From positions 589,088,471-589,152,470 of the forward strand of contig NC_053390.1 in NCBI RefSeq assembly GCF_905171765.1: 64,000 nucleotides of DNA, in the 5' to 3' direction. Under the pieces are notes generated by a model that saw only the letters and a list, made by a program, of their open reading frames with translations, made no database searches and had not been told where the DNA came from. Made by a program: the position numbers and the translations under genes. This stretch comes from Bufo bufo (taxonomy: Eukaryota > Chordata > Amphibia > Anura > Bufonidae). Shown here one piece after another: positions 21,700 through 34,635 of this stretch. Each line of letters starts with the position of its first letter. Positions within the stretch are counted from its first letter, which is position 1.

Positions 21700-24600
21700 A
21701 ATAATAACCATTACTGAGCCATCAACTGTGGTATAATACAGTTAGAATAGTTTTTTCTATTCCCACTGATGGCATAGACGTCATATTACATTAAGCCAAT
21801 AAAGATAAATCAGTTTTTGGTGAGAAGTCAGAACTGTACAACTCAGGGATATTCAGTGATAATAACAATATGGTGATTTTAGATCTAGTTCCACAAATGT
21901 TAAACGAATTGTCCCACAAAAAATATTCTACAGTTTTCAAACCAGCACCTGGATCTAAATACTTTTGTAATTTCATGTAATTAAAATTGTAACATAGCCA
22001 CTGAGATATTCAATAAAATGTATTGGTATAGCGCCGACTTCTGTTAGTTTTTTTCTTACCTCTTTGACCTGCTCACTGAGAAGGCCGCACATGCTCAGTT
22101 TCATGCTTCAACTGCCTCCTGAGCTGTGATAGGGAGAGCTGAGACACGCCCCCTTAGCTGTGATAGGGAGAGCTGAGACACGCCCCCTTAGCTGCAGCAG
22201 AAAAGACACTCCCCTTGAGCTGTCAGCTTGGTATAAATGTAGCAGAGCAATGAATGTGGAGATCTCTGGATCCATGTGAGGTCCAGGGCTGGTTCTTGCT
22301 CTGTTAGAAAGAGATTGTCATGTACTATATGAAGTCAGATTCTCATTTTTTACATTAGTCATGGCATAACCCCTTTAAGCTGAGCATTTTCTGGTGCAAA
22401 CGCTAATAAGCAATTCATTATTGAATAATAAACCAAGCAACATATTAGTGTTATTTTTTCACTGTAAAACACAAATCCTGCTCAGCAACCCCTTCTGAGT
22501 CAGAACAGAGAGCCACTCACAAAGGTCAGCCCTTGCTCTAAACACTGGTCTTCAAGACAACCCCAATAAGGCTTTCAATTCATTCAAAAATGTCCACTTC
22601 TCAAAAATTAGCAATAGACTGGTTAATGTGTTGTAGTACTACAATAGTAAATAGCCGTTTCTCCTTCAGCTGACAAAATTCTATGTGACATTATGTCAAA
22701 GATGATGACAATCAAATTCATATCTTAGACTTCAGAAAAGAAGCAAAGTAACATTGGCATTCTTTTGGCATTCTTCACACTGCTATGAGTTGATAAATTA
22801 CTACATAATGTGTAGTCTAGCCGTGTTTGAATTGTATACCTTTCACTCCATACAATGTATACTTTCTATAAGTTTCCATACGTTACCGCTTCCTCAGCAC
22901 ACAACCTTTATAAACAGAATGTCAATTCAATGTATTTCCTAAAGGCACTGTTACATTTTGAGAAAAAATACATAGCACAAGTATGGTAATGTATATAGAA
23001 TTTATACATGGCTGTAGTTAGAAAAAATAAATAAAAATAAAATATATATATTATTCCTAATTATATATAATCCCTTAGTTTAAGTTCAACATATAACTGC
23101 TTATTGCCATTGCCACTACTTGGGTAATACCAATAGAAACCAGCATTGGTAATACCAATAGAAATATATATGCCATGTATAAGCTAGGTTGAGGTTTATG
23201 AGTTGCATTTTTTTTTATATAGTCTGTAAAAATAAATGTACCCATTTTTTAATCCTTCATCCTTCAGATTTGACTTTGGGCTTCTCCTAAGGGCATTATC
23301 ATGGCATTCCCTTGGTTTTCACCCTTTAACCCTGTACAGCGATCTGGACTTCGGTGCAGAGGAACTACCAGGCCACTCCCTCCAGGAGTAGTCTCTGTAT
23401 GATTGACAGCTGACCCACGGAGGTCAGAGACACCGATCCACAGCAACTAGTGATTGAGCAAAACCATGAACAGGAACAGGCCGAGGACAGGGAAGGCAGA
23501 GCATTGGCAATCTGATAAACAGTCTGAGGTCCGGGTCAATACAGAGGCCAGGTCAGGTCAGGTGGCAGAGGGTCAATATCCTTGAAACGGGCAGAGGTCG
23601 GTATACAGGCAGACAATAAAATACAGCACACCTTTGCAGAGAACTAGCAAACTAGACAACCTATTGCTAAGGCACGTTCCCATAGTGGAAAGTACCTTAA
23701 GTACCCAAAGGTGGCCAGCTATTGGCTGATGTAAATTAGGGGTATGCAAGCCCTTTAAAAGCCAGGGGGAGCATACATTACAAGTCCATGGGCTCCATAG
23801 TTCTCAGTGGTTTGTAACCTTACACAAATGTTAGCCTACACTGTAAATTTAGATACTAATGTGATTATATGCCAGGAGGCCCCACTCTATTTTTGTCCTT
23901 TTGCTCATTCATTTAATGTTTGGACATGTAATGGATTAGGATGGGAGAAGCCATGCTGTTTTCTGTTATTAAAGCCAGATGTTGATCATTGATAGTAGTT
24001 GCTATAGATGGGTTATAATCAAACCCTGCAATGGAATGTTAGCGTTGAATCTTTAAGCACTGGCTTCACTAGAAATAATTGTCTTTAAGTTTTACATGTT
24101 TTACTTAGTTCCCTACCTGCCAGCTTCATATGATCTGGTTTACAACTTTTTCATGTGTGATTTCCATTCACATGCTTATTTCCGCTATGTCAGCTTCTAA
24201 CCCTTTCATTACACTACGTATTTTTTCTATCTTAATTTTCAAGAGCCTTTTAGTTTAGATTTTTTTGTTTTCTATTCCCACAGCCGTATAATGGCTTGCT
24301 TTTTGAGGGATAACTTGTAATTTTCAATGGCACCATTTCATTTACCATAGTTTGTATTGGAAAATGGGGAAAAAAAATTCTGTGGGGTGAAATTGGAAAA
24401 AAAAAGAAATTCGGCCAAGGTTTTTCACATTACAATTACAGTACAATTATGGAGATATCAAACTTATATAGTATTATTACTTTTTAAAAACCTTTGGAAA
24501 ATTTTTTTGTCTGCATCGCCATATTCTGACACCTACCGTATAACTTTTTTTTATATTTTTGTCCACAGGCCTGTATGAGGGCTTGTTTTTTTTTTGCTAG

Positions 24601-25505
24601 CCAAGCTGTAGTTTTTACTGGTACACACCAAATTGGCCATTTTTATTTTTTCATTTTAGCATTTACTGCACAGGATAAATTTTTTTTTTTTTATAGTTTT
24701 CAGACTTGACAATACCTAATGTGTTTATTTTTTTATTGCTTATTTTAATACATAAACTTGGGAAAGGGAGGTGATTTAAATTTTTTATGTTTGTATTTTT
24801 TTTTATGGTAGGGTCTTTAAAGATGGAGCACGCTCTGCTCCGTGTTAAACAGCAGACACCACGAGGCAATGTCCACAATTGGTGATAACGCAGATCCCAA
24901 ACATTTAAAGGGGTTGTCTTACTGCAGCAAATGCCATTTATCATGTAGAGAAAGTTAATATAATGCACTTACTAATGTATTGTGATTGTCCATATTGCAT
25001 CCTTTGCTGGCTTGAATTATTTTCCATTCGCATTATACACTGCTCGAATTCAGTGTTTACGGGCACTGCTGAAATCCAGTAGCAGTGGCCATGCTTGCAC
25101 ACTGTAAAATAAAGTGCTGCCCTCTCTGTTGGTCAGAAGATTGGGAGTGTGCATAGGTACACTTGCACAGCAGCTCCCGTCCCCTGGAAATGACAGGAGC
25201 CCCTGCCCAATATCCCTTCTTAGGGCAGATGCGTTACACATCAGCAGATCTTCAGTGGCCTTGGCCAAATATACATTATACCCCCTCCTCTATCTCTATT
25301 TCTCTCTTAATTGATATAGCACTTTGCCCTATTCATTCTCCATCTATAGCCATCAGTTAGATATTGTACCCTTGTAGTATCTGTTTTGTAGCCTGTGTAG
25401 GAATTTTTTCAACCATTTTTGCCTGAGGAATGTGCTGTAATTCCTCAGCAGATTGTTTTTACTATTAGTTCTTGCATATACTCATATACTTTGTAAAACA
25501 CATTC
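21700..25505. other. Long stretch without recognised genes
   Basis: It contains a 34-bp doublet (AGCTGTGATAGGGAGAGCTG repeated at 22122 and 22156), a one-sided MITE end at about 22375 (GCATAACCCCTTTAA), a possible decayed LTR-like GA/CA-rich block at about 23330-23790, poly(T)/(A)-rich DNA at 24350-24680, and the left half of a TTAAAGGGGTTGTC MITE from 24905. Nothing codes for a protein that I recognise. Confidence 0.5.
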
Positions 25506-25512
25506 AGCTTAA

Positions 25513-25830
25513 GGCCTCTTGCACACGACCATATGTATTTTGCGGTCCGCAAAAAAAGGATCTGCAAAAAATACGAATGACATCCGTGTGCATTCCGTAT
25601 TTTGCAGAACGAAACAGCCAGCCCCAAATAGAACAGTACTATCCTTCTCCATAATGCGGACAATAATAGGACATGTTTGTTTGTTTTTTGCGGAACGGAA
25701 ATACTGAAACAGAATGCGCACGGAGTACCTTCCGTTTTTTTGCAGACCCATTGAAATAAATGGTTCCGTATACGGTCCGCCAAAAAACAGAACGGAAACG
25801 GAATGACAATACGTTTGTGTGCAAAAGGCC
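25513..25830. mobile_element. 318-bp CpG-rich MITE (Harbinger-like)
   Basis: The ends GGCCTCTTGCACAC and GTGTGCAAAAGGCC are flanked by TAA on both sides (25510-25512 and 25831-25833). The interior repeats TTTGCGGTCCGCAAA- and TTTTGCAGAACG-type motifs shared with 38477-38776 and with fragments at about 15565 and 40590. A 3-bp TAA duplication fits PIF/Harbinger. Confidence 0.82.
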
Positions 25831-26637
25831 TAACAGAGGTCCTATGCACAGACCTAATCTCAAGTTTTTCTTTATGTCTTGATGCTGAAAAGGAATGGAC
25901 ATTTGGGGTTAGCCTTATGTTATGATGCTGATAAGGATCAGACTTTGGATCCTCACACTTTGATTATTAACTTGTTCTAATAAATTCCCACCTAAAGTGC
26001 GTTCACAGGAGTGTGTCGTGAATTTTCTACACAACATACAGGCCGTTCCTGATTTGTTGCCTCTCCACCAGACCCCCTATATATAGACCTCTGACTCCCT
26101 AAATAGAGACCACCGCACAGAACCACTAAATTAACACAGACCTCAGAACCCCTAGATAAAAAAAACAGAACACTCTTCATAAATAGAGACCCCCCCCCAA
26201 ACAAAAACAAAACAGGTACTTACACATAGCAGCGCACACTCATGTCCTCTGTTTATTTGTGCAGCAAAATTTACTGGCACCAGGACCTTCGGAAATGGTC
26301 CTGTGATTGTAGATCAGTCGACAGTAAAAAGTCCTGACTCCTGCATACAAATCCTCCTGGGAGCTCATCCACGCTAGCCTTTACTACTTGCAGCTATAGG
26401 GATCATTGCATAGGGCTGGCTAGCAAATTGTAGGCTGGGGGAGCAAGCACACAGCACTGGCCCATGTGTAGCAGCCCATTGTTAACCTGTTTAACTCCAT
26501 CTATCACATAAAGGCGATATAGGTAAGTGGGCTTTAAATCGTTAAAAGGCAGCAGCTGGTTGTGTTTTCCTGTTGGGATCGTACACACGTGCAATCCCAG
26601 AAACAGGGCATGACTGAGGCCGTAGCAATTCCATTTA

Positions 26638-27271
26638 CCAACTCCTGAGCTGAAGAGACTCCATTGACCATAATGGGGGCTGCTCAGGAAGCTGCTTCTT
26701 TACCGGACAAAAAAGTCTTCCATGCAGGAATCTGTGACAGTGACCTGAACTGAGATGTGAATGGATAATATTAGATCGAAGTATAGCATCGGATCAGTGG
26801 CGTAGGGATCGGCTATGGGGCCCTACGCCACTAGGGGGCCCGTCCGACCGCATTCATATTATTATTATTTTTTTTTTATTAACACACACAGACACTACAC
26901 ACAGGCAGCCAGGAGGTGGCGTAACTACCGGAAAGCAGCTGCTTCGGGGCCCGACCAACTCCTGAGCTGAAGAGACTCCATTGACCATAATGGGGGCTGC
27001 TCAGGAAGCTGCTTCTTTACCGGACAAAAAAGTCTTCCATGCAGGAATCTGTGACAGTGACCTGAACTGAGATGTGAATGGATAATATTAGATCGAAGTA
27101 TAGCATCGGATCAGTGGCGTAGGGATCGGCTATGGGGCCCTACGCCACTAGGGGGCCCGTCCGACCGCATTCATATTATTATTATTTTTTTTTTATTAAC
27201 ACACACAGACACTACACACAGGCAGCCAGGAGGTGGCGTAACTACCGGAAAGCAGCTGCTTCGGGGCCCGA
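26638..27271. repeat. Perfect 317-bp tandem duplication
   Basis: 26638-26954 and 26955-27271 appear identical by eye. Each copy contains the host flank, the octamer CATCGGAT and the first 160 bp of the hAT that begins CAGTGGCGTA. Because the hAT left end is inside both copies, the duplication happened after the hAT inserted. An assembly artefact is possible. Confidence 0.93.
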
Positions 27272-27404
27272 CAGTTTATTTTCAAGTTAGTTAAATATCA
27301 ATGTCTTACTGTTCAGGGCCCCTTCACAGCAGCGGTCTTAATGTTCAGGCCCCCTCGCTAATGTGCTCTAATCTTACTTACTCTATTCTAAAGTCTCCTG
27401 ATGT

Positions 27405-27476
27405 GTCTGGGATTCGAACCCACAACCTCCAATGTATCACTGTATCAGAGGCAAAGCATTAACCCTCACAGCCATA
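27405..27476 (-). repeat. tRNA-like sequence with Pol III B box
   Basis: On the minus strand, a box similar to the A box (TGGCTGTGAGGG, 10 of 12 to the consensus) is followed by an exact B box GGTTCGAATCC (27410-27420). No convincing acceptor stem is formed, so this is a tRNA-derived SINE-like piece, not a tRNA gene. It forms an inverted pair with 27685-27752. Confidence 0.55.
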
Positions 27477-27684
27477 AAGGAGGCATTGCAACTGATGGAA
27501 AAAATCTATACACATGACAGCTGCCCCAACACACCCAGCACAGCTATATCTCTATGACAGCTATCCCAGCACACTCAGCTCTGCTATATCTCTATATATG
27601 AGCAGCTGTCATGTGTATAGATGTACACTTAGCCAGCTATAACAGTAGAAGTCTCATAATTTTTCAGTCAGCAGCAAGACAGCT

Positions 27685-27752
27685 CTTATGGTCTTGAGGT
27701 TAGATGCTTTGCCTCTGATACAAATGGTTGTGGGTTCGAATCCCAGCAGAAA
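27685..27752 (+). repeat. tRNA-like sequence, inverted partner
   Basis: Contains ATGCTTTGCCTCTGATAC, shared with the minus-strand copy, and an exact B box GGTTCGAATCC (27733-27743). The A-box counterpart TGGTCTTGAGGT is degenerate. The two copies differ in the variable region between the shared block and the B box. Confidence 0.55.
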
Positions 27753-28158
27753 CCTTTTCTGAAATACAAGCAGTGACTCCATATATGGACATACAGGGAG
27801 GGACACAGGAAGAGGCTGCATCGCATCGCTGACATGGGAGGTAAGTAGAAGTGTTTATTTTATTTTTTTTAATACCCGACTGTTACTGCCATGGAGGGAG
27901 GGGGGGGGGGCACTTGATACTGGCACATGGGGGAGGGGGGTTGGTACCTGACCTGATACTGGCACCTGGGGGGGGGGGGTTGGCACCTGATACTGACTGG
28001 CACATGGGGGGGGGGGAGGCACCTGATACTGTGGATGGCACTGTTTAGGGGAGGGGGATCTGTGTATGGCACTATTTAGGGGAGGGGGATCTGTGTATGG
28101 CACTATTTAGGGGAGGGGGATCTGTGGATGGCACTATTTAGGGGAGGGGGGATCTGTG

Positions 28159-29995
28159 TAGGGTGGCCAGACGTCCGGTTTTAGTCCGGACCGTCCGGTT
28201 TTTAGACTCCTGGTCCTCCGTCCGGCCGCAGGCCAGGACGGACGGCCAGAAGTCCTCCTTTTCTGAGGTTATTGGCAGAGTGGCAGACGGCAGGTACTGG
28301 CACTTTAAGTAACCCTACAAAAAAAAAAAAATCGGCCTGCACTCACATTTCAATTTGTCACATCCCACACTGACGTCAGCGATGCCTGCTTCGCGCCACT
28401 TAGAAGTCACTCTCACGCAGCAGCAGCACACAACAGGTTAGAGCAGCTTGTCGGAGCTACAGTTTCTGTCACCTCCCCTCATGTTGTCTAGACAGTAGTC
28501 TTGTGTTGAGCCGCCTGCCGCCCGGAGGTGAATTTTATTATATAGTCCTGTGAGTAACTCCTTCCTGTCCTTCTCCTGCAGTCAAACAGCTCCTCAGGTT
28601 GGAGTTTCTTCACTTGTGTACTGCGGTTGTGTCATTCATATAAATGCAGGAGGAGCTGCTGGTGGTGACTCTCAAATTCTCAATCAGCACCTGGTTGGTT
28701 GCTCACCTGGTTGCTATGCAATAATGCATCGTTTGATTCGTTTAGACCCTCGGCATCTTTCTCAGACAAGTAGCTGCTGCGTTAACACCTGGTTGCTATG
28801 CAATAATGCATCATTTAGACCCTCAGCATCTTTCTCAGACAAGTAGCTGCTGCGTTAACACCTGGTTGCTATGCAATAATGCATCATTTAGACCCTCAGT
28901 ATCTTCCTGAGACAATTACCTATGTTAAACGCAGCTACTTGTCTCAGGAAGATGCTGAGGGTCTAAATGATGCATTATTGCATAGCAACCAGGTGTTAAC
29001 GCAGCAGCTACTTGTCTGAGGGAGATGCTGAGGGTCTAAACAAATCAAATGATGCATTATTGCATAGCAACCAGGTGCTGATTGAGAGTCTATCTAAGGC
29101 TGCATGCACGTGACAGTGACTAATGGCCGTGTGTAACGCCCGTCACACGGCCATTTTTAGCACCAATGAAAGTGTATGGGGCTATTCACATGGCCACTCT
29201 TTTTAACGGCCAGTGAATAGCGTCCGTCCAAAAATAGGACATGTCCTATTTTTGTCTGTTTCCACGGCCATGCGGACCCCATTGAAATCAATGGGACCGT
29301 TTTTTTACGATAGACAGGAGTTCACCCGTCTAACAGCCGTTAAAAACAGGTACACTTTAATTAGGAGTTTAAAAAATTGTCCCCCATTGTTTAAATAATG
29401 CCCCAATAGTGTCCCGCAGCAAAAAAATATATAAAACTCACCTCATCCACTTGCTTGCGGTGCAGCAGTCTCTTTCTTCATTGAGCAGGACCTGCGATGT
29501 GCATGGTGACGTAACCACATGGGAGCGCGCAGTGACATCATTGCGCACATTTGCAGATCCTGTTCAGTGAAGATAGAAGAGACTGCTGCTGCGCGAGCAA
29601 GTGGATGATGTGATTTTTTTTTTTTTGTAAAATCAACGAAACAAAAACAGCGGTGGGCCATTATGGGGGCATTATTTAAGATGGGGCATTAAAAAATAAT
29701 TACTACACTATGAGGGACATAATTAAAGATGGGGACCTACATTGGGGGCATTATTAAAGAAGATGTATAACTTATACCAGCTGTACATATATAATTATAT
29801 ACAGGAGATGCCCAGGTTATACCAGCATGCTCCATATTACTATATACAAGAAGATGTATAACTTATACCAGCTGTATAATGTAGTATCTTGCATGGTGTA
29901 ATATTGAACTATTGTGTGCCACTGTCCCCGGTACGATGTCCTCCTTTTCAGGGTTTGATGTCCTCCTTTTTGGGGTTCTGCAAGTGGCCACCCTA
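28159..29995. mobile_element. 1.84 kb non-autonomous hAT
   Basis: TIRs TAGGGTGGCCA and TGGCCACCCTA are flanked by GATCTGTG (28151-28158) and GATCGGTG (29996-30003), an 8-bp duplication with one mismatch. It inserted into the 31-bp array. The interior has a long inverted repeat at about 28670-29090 built on CACCTGGTTGCTATGCAATA, and a CpG-rich MITE-like block at 29105-29345. Confidence 0.92.
28670..29090. repeat. Inverted repeat with iterated arms
   Basis: The left arm has three iterations of CACCTGGTTGCTATGCAATA plus a GACCCTCAGCATCTTTCTC-type block; the right arm carries the complements. It could fold into a hairpin of about 200 bp per arm. Non-coding. Confidence 0.85.
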
Positions 29996-31354
29996 GATCG
30001 GTGTATGGCACTGTTTAGGGGAGGGGGATCTGTGGATGGCACTATTTAGGGGAGGGGGGATCTGTTGATGGCACTATTTAGGGCAGAGGGATCTGTGGAT
30101 GGCACTATTTAGGGGAGGGGGATCTGTGGATGGCACTATTTAGGGGAGGGGGGATCTGTTGATGGCACTATTTAGGGGAGAGGGATCTGTGGATGGCACT
30201 ATTTAGAGGAGGGGGGATCTGTGGATGGCACTATTTAGGGGAGGGGGGATCTGTTGATGGCACTATTTAGGGGAGGGGGATCTGTGGATGGCACTATTTA
30301 GGGGAGAGGGGATCTGTGGATGGCACTATTTAGGGGAGAGGGATCTGTGGATGGCACTGTTTAGGGGAGAGTGATCTGTGGATGGCACTATTTAGGGGAG
30401 AGGGATCTGTGTATGGCACTGTTTAGGGGAGGGGGATCTGTGGATGTTACTGTTTAGGGGAGGGGGGTCTGTGGATGGCACTATTTAGGGGAGAGGGATC
30501 TGTGGATGGCACTATTTAGGGGAGGGGGGGATCTGTGGATGGCACTATTTAGGGGAGGGGGATCTGTGGGTGGCACTATTTAGGGGAGAGGGATCTGTGG
30601 ATGGCACTGTTTAGGGGAGGGGGATCTGTGGATGGCACTATTTAGGGGAGAGGGATCTGTGGATGGCACTATTTAGGGGAGAGGGATCTGTGGATGGCAC
30701 TATTTAGGGGAGGGGGGATCTGTGTATGGCACTATTTAGGGGAGGGGCGATCTGTGGATGGCACTATTTAGGGGAGAGGGATCTGTGGATGGCACTATTT
30801 AGGGGAGGGGGGTCTGTGGATGGCACTGTTTAGGGGGGAGGGATCTGTGGATGGCACTATTTAGGGGAGGGGGGATCTGTGGATGGCACTATTTAGGGGA
30901 GGGGGGATCTGAGGATGGCACTATTTAGGGGAGAGGCATCTGTGGATGGCACTATTTAGGGGAGGGGGATCTGTGGATGGCACTATTTAGGGGAGAGGGA
31001 TCTGTGGATGGCACTATTTAGGGGAGAGGGATCTGTGGATGGCACTATTTAGGGGAGAGGGATCTGTGGATGGCACTATTTAGGGGAGGGGGATCTGTGG
31101 ATGGCACTATTTAGGGGAGGGGGGATCTGTGGATGGCACTATTTAGGGGAGGGGGATCTGTGGATGGCACTATTTAGGGGAGGGGGATCTGTGGATGGCA
31201 CTATTTAGGGGAGGGGGATCTGTGGATGGCACTATTTAGGGGAGGGGGATCTGTGGATGGCACAGAGGGGGGGGGGGGGCCCATAATTTTTTTTTGCTAT
31301 GGGGCCCATGCATTTCTAGCTACGCCCCTGCATCGGATGCATGTTTAACACACA

Positions 31355-31625
31355 AATACAGAGCAAGAACCAAGACCACTACATAACATACAGCACCAGA
31401 ACCAAGTTCATTGCATGAACACACCACCAGAACCAAGCCTATAAGTCAAACACAGCACCAGAACCAAGTCTATAAGTCAAATACTGCAACAGAATCAACA
31501 ACATAAATATAGCACCAGAACCAAACCCATAAGTCAAATACAGCACTTGAACCATGTTTACTACATAAATACAGCAACATAACTAAACCCATAAGTCAAA
31601 TACAGCACCTACAGTGCCTCTATGT
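31355..31625. repeat. About 33-bp tandem repeat (CAGCACCAGAACCAAG type)
   Basis: About eight degenerate units of ACAGCACCAGAACCAAG followed by an ATAAGTCAAATA-type spacer. No coding evidence. Confidence 0.85.
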
Positions 31626-32190
31626 GCCCCTTTTATGTATAAATCCTCTTCTATGTGCCCCCTTTATGTATAGTACCTCTTATATGTACCCCTTTATGTA
31701 CTGTGCCTCTTATCAGTGCCCCTTTATGTATTGTGCCTCTTATATGTGCCCCCATTATGTATAGTGTCTTGTATATGCCCTCTTCATGTATACTGCCTTT
31801 CATGTATGCCCCTTCTATGTATAGCACCTCTTATATGTGCCCCTTCTATGTGCCCCCTTTATGTATAGTGCCTCTTTTATGTGCCCCCTTAATGTATAGT
31901 GTCTCTTATATGTGCCCCCTTCATGTATAGTGCCTCTTATATGTGCCCCCTTCATGTATACTGTAGTGCTTCTTATATGTGCCTTCATGTACTGTGCCTC
32001 TTTATGTATTATGCCTCTTATATGTGCTCCTTTATGTATAGCGCCTCGTATATGTGCCCTCTTCATGTATAGTGCCTTGTATATGTGCCCCCTTCCTGTA
32101 TACTGCCTCTTACATGAGCCCCTGTATGTATAGCACCTCTTATATGCACTCCCTTCATGTATAGTGCCTCTTGCATGTGCCCCCTGAATA
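31612..32190. repeat. About 31-33 bp tandem repeat (TATGTGCCCCCTTTATGTAT type)
   Basis: About 18 units of CCTCTTATATGTGCCCC plus TTTATGTATAGTG. Open frames in both directions are repeat translations. Confidence 0.88.
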
Positions 32191-34635
32191 CACTGTATTA
32201 TAATACTCGGTAGAAGCTAGACTGAAGTGGGTAACAGAAGGTGTGACCTCATTGGAGTCAGATTATTACATGGAGGCAAATTACTTCATAGGGGGGGCAG
32301 TGTTGGAGGCAAATTATTTCATGGGAGGGCAGTGTGGGGGGAAATTACTTCATAGGGGCAGTGTGTGGGCAAATTATTTCATGGAAGAGCAGTGTGGGGG
32401 CAAATTACTTCATGGGGTCAGTGTGGGGAAAATTATTTCATGGGAGGGCAGTGTGGGGGCAAATAACTTTATGGAGGGCAGTGTGGGTAAAATTACTTTA
32501 TGGGGCAGTGTGGGGGAAATTACTATATTGGGAAGTTTGGGGGAAATTACTATATGGGGACAGTGTGGGGGAAATTACTATATGGGGAAGTTTGGGGAAA
32601 ATTACTATATGGGGACAGTGTGGGGGAAATTACTATATGGGGCAGTGTGGGGGAAATTACTATATGGGGCAGTGTGGGGGAAATTACTATATGGGGCAGT
32701 GTGGGGGAAATTACTATATGGGGCAGTGTGGGGGAAATTACTATATGGGGCAGTGTGGGGGAAATTACTATATGGGGACAGTGTGGGGGAAATTACTATA
32801 TGGGGACAGTGTGGGGGAAATTACTATATGGGGAAGTTTGGGGAAAATTACTATATGGGGACAGTGTGGGGGAAATTACTATATGGGGCAGTGTGGGGGA
32901 AATTACTATATGGGGCAGTGTGGGGGAAATTACTATATGGGGCAGTGTGGGGGAAATTACTATATGGGGACAGTGTGGGGGAAATTACTATATGGGGACA
33001 GTGTGGGGGAAATTACTATATGGGGAAGTTTGGGGAAAATTACTATATGGGGACAGTGTGGGGGAAATTACTATATGGGGCAGTGTGGGGGAAATTACTA
33101 TATGGGGCAGTGTGGGGGAAATTACTATATGGGACAGTGTGGGGGAAATTACTATATGGGGAAGTTTGGGGAAAATTACTATATGGGGACAGTGTGGGGG
33201 AAATTACTATATGGGGCAGTGTGGGGGAAATTACTATATGGGGCAGTGTGGGGGAAATTACTATATGGGGCAGTGTGGGGGAAATTACTATATGGGGCAG
33301 TGTGGGGGAAATTACTATATGGGGCAGTGTGGGGGAAATTACTATATGGGGCAGTGTGGGGGAAATTACTATATGGGGCAGTGTGGGGGAAATTACTATA
33401 TGGGGACAGTGTGGGGGAAATTACTATATGGGGACAGTGTGGGGGAAATTACTATATGGGGAAGTTTGGGGAAAATTACTATATGGGGACAGTGTGGGGG
33501 AAATTACTATATGGGGCAGTGTGGGGGAAATTACTATATGGGGCAGTGTGGGGGAAATTACTATATGGGGCAGTGTGGGGGAAATTACTATATGGGGACA
33601 GTGTGGGGGAAATTACTATATGGGGCAGTGTAGGGGAAATTACTATATCGGCAGTGTGGGGGAAATTACTATACGGGGACAGTGTGGGGAAAATAACTAT
33701 ATGGAGCAGTGTGGGAGAAATTACTTTATGGGGGCAGTGTGGGGGAAATTACTTTATGGAGCAGTGTAGGGGAAATTACTTTATGGAGCAGTGTGGGGGA
33801 AATTACTATATGGGGCAGTGTGGGGGAAATTACTATATGGGGCAGTGTGGAGGAAATTACTATATGGGGGCAGTGTGGGGGAAATTACTATATGGAGCAG
33901 TGTGGGGGAAATTACTACATGGGAGCAGTGTGGGGGAAATTATTTCATAGGAGGCAGTGTGTGGGCAAATTATTTCATGGAAGGGCAGTGTTGGGGCAAA
34001 TTACTTCATGGGGTCAGTGTGGGGCAAATTATTTCATGGGAGGGCAGTGTGGGGGCAAATAACTTTATGGAGGGCAGTTTGGGGAAAATTACTTTATGGG
34101 GCAGTGTGGGGGAAATTACTATATGGGGAAGTTTGGGGAAAATTACTATATGGGGACAGTGTGGGGGAAATTACTATATGGGACAGTGTGGGGGAAATTA
34201 CTATATGGGGACAGTGAGGGGGAAATTATTTCATGGGAGGGCAGTGTGTGGGCAAATTATTTCATGGAAGGGCAGTGTGGGGGCAAATTACTTCATGGGG
34301 TCAGTGTGGGGCAAATTATTTCATGGGAGGGCAGTGTGGGGGCAAATAACTTTATGGAGGGCAGTGTGGGGAAAATTACTTTATGGGGCAGTGTGGGGGA
34401 AATTACTATATGGGGAAGTTTGGGGAAAATTACTATATGGGGACAGTGTGGGGGAAATTACTATATGGGGCAGTGTGGGGGAAATTACTATATGGGGGCA
34501 GTGTGGGGGGAATTACTATATGGGGACAGTGTGGGGGGAATTACTACATGGGAGCAGTGTGGGGGAAATTACTATATGGGGGCAGAGTAGGGGAAATTAC
34601 TATATCGGGGCAGTGTGGGGGAAATTACTATATGG

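Larger units (their letters stand above)
28025..31264. repeat. 31-bp minisatellite, split by a hAT
   Basis: Units of GGATCTGTGGATGGCACTAT plus TTAGGGGAGGG fill 28025-28158 and 29996-31264, about 45 copies with 1-bp length variants in the G-run. The array resumes in register across the 28159-29995 insertion. Confidence 0.95.
27112..31330. mobile_element. 4.2 kb non-autonomous hAT with minisatellite interior
   Basis: The left end CAGTGGCGTAGG (27112, with an extra copy at 26795 from the tandem duplication) and right end CTAGCTACGCCCCTG (31330) are bordered by CATCGGAT (27104-27111, also 26787-26794, and 31331-31338). There is no transposase. The interior contains a tRNA-like pair (27405-27752), G-runs, a 31-bp array and a 1.84 kb secondary hAT. 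Confidence 0.9.

Noticed and set aside
25445..25902. Several 60-134 codon frames on both strands
   Set aside because: They overlap a self-complementary MITE; frames on both strands reflect the inverted structure.
27405..27752. Functional tRNA genes
   Set aside because: Exact B boxes but imperfect A boxes and no acceptor-stem pairing that I could find; treated as tRNA-derived repeats.
28025..31264. Regular repeat/spacer look that might suggest a CRISPR array
   Set aside because: Units are contiguous with no unique spacers, and the DNA is vertebrate-like with LINEs and hATs; it is a minisatellite.
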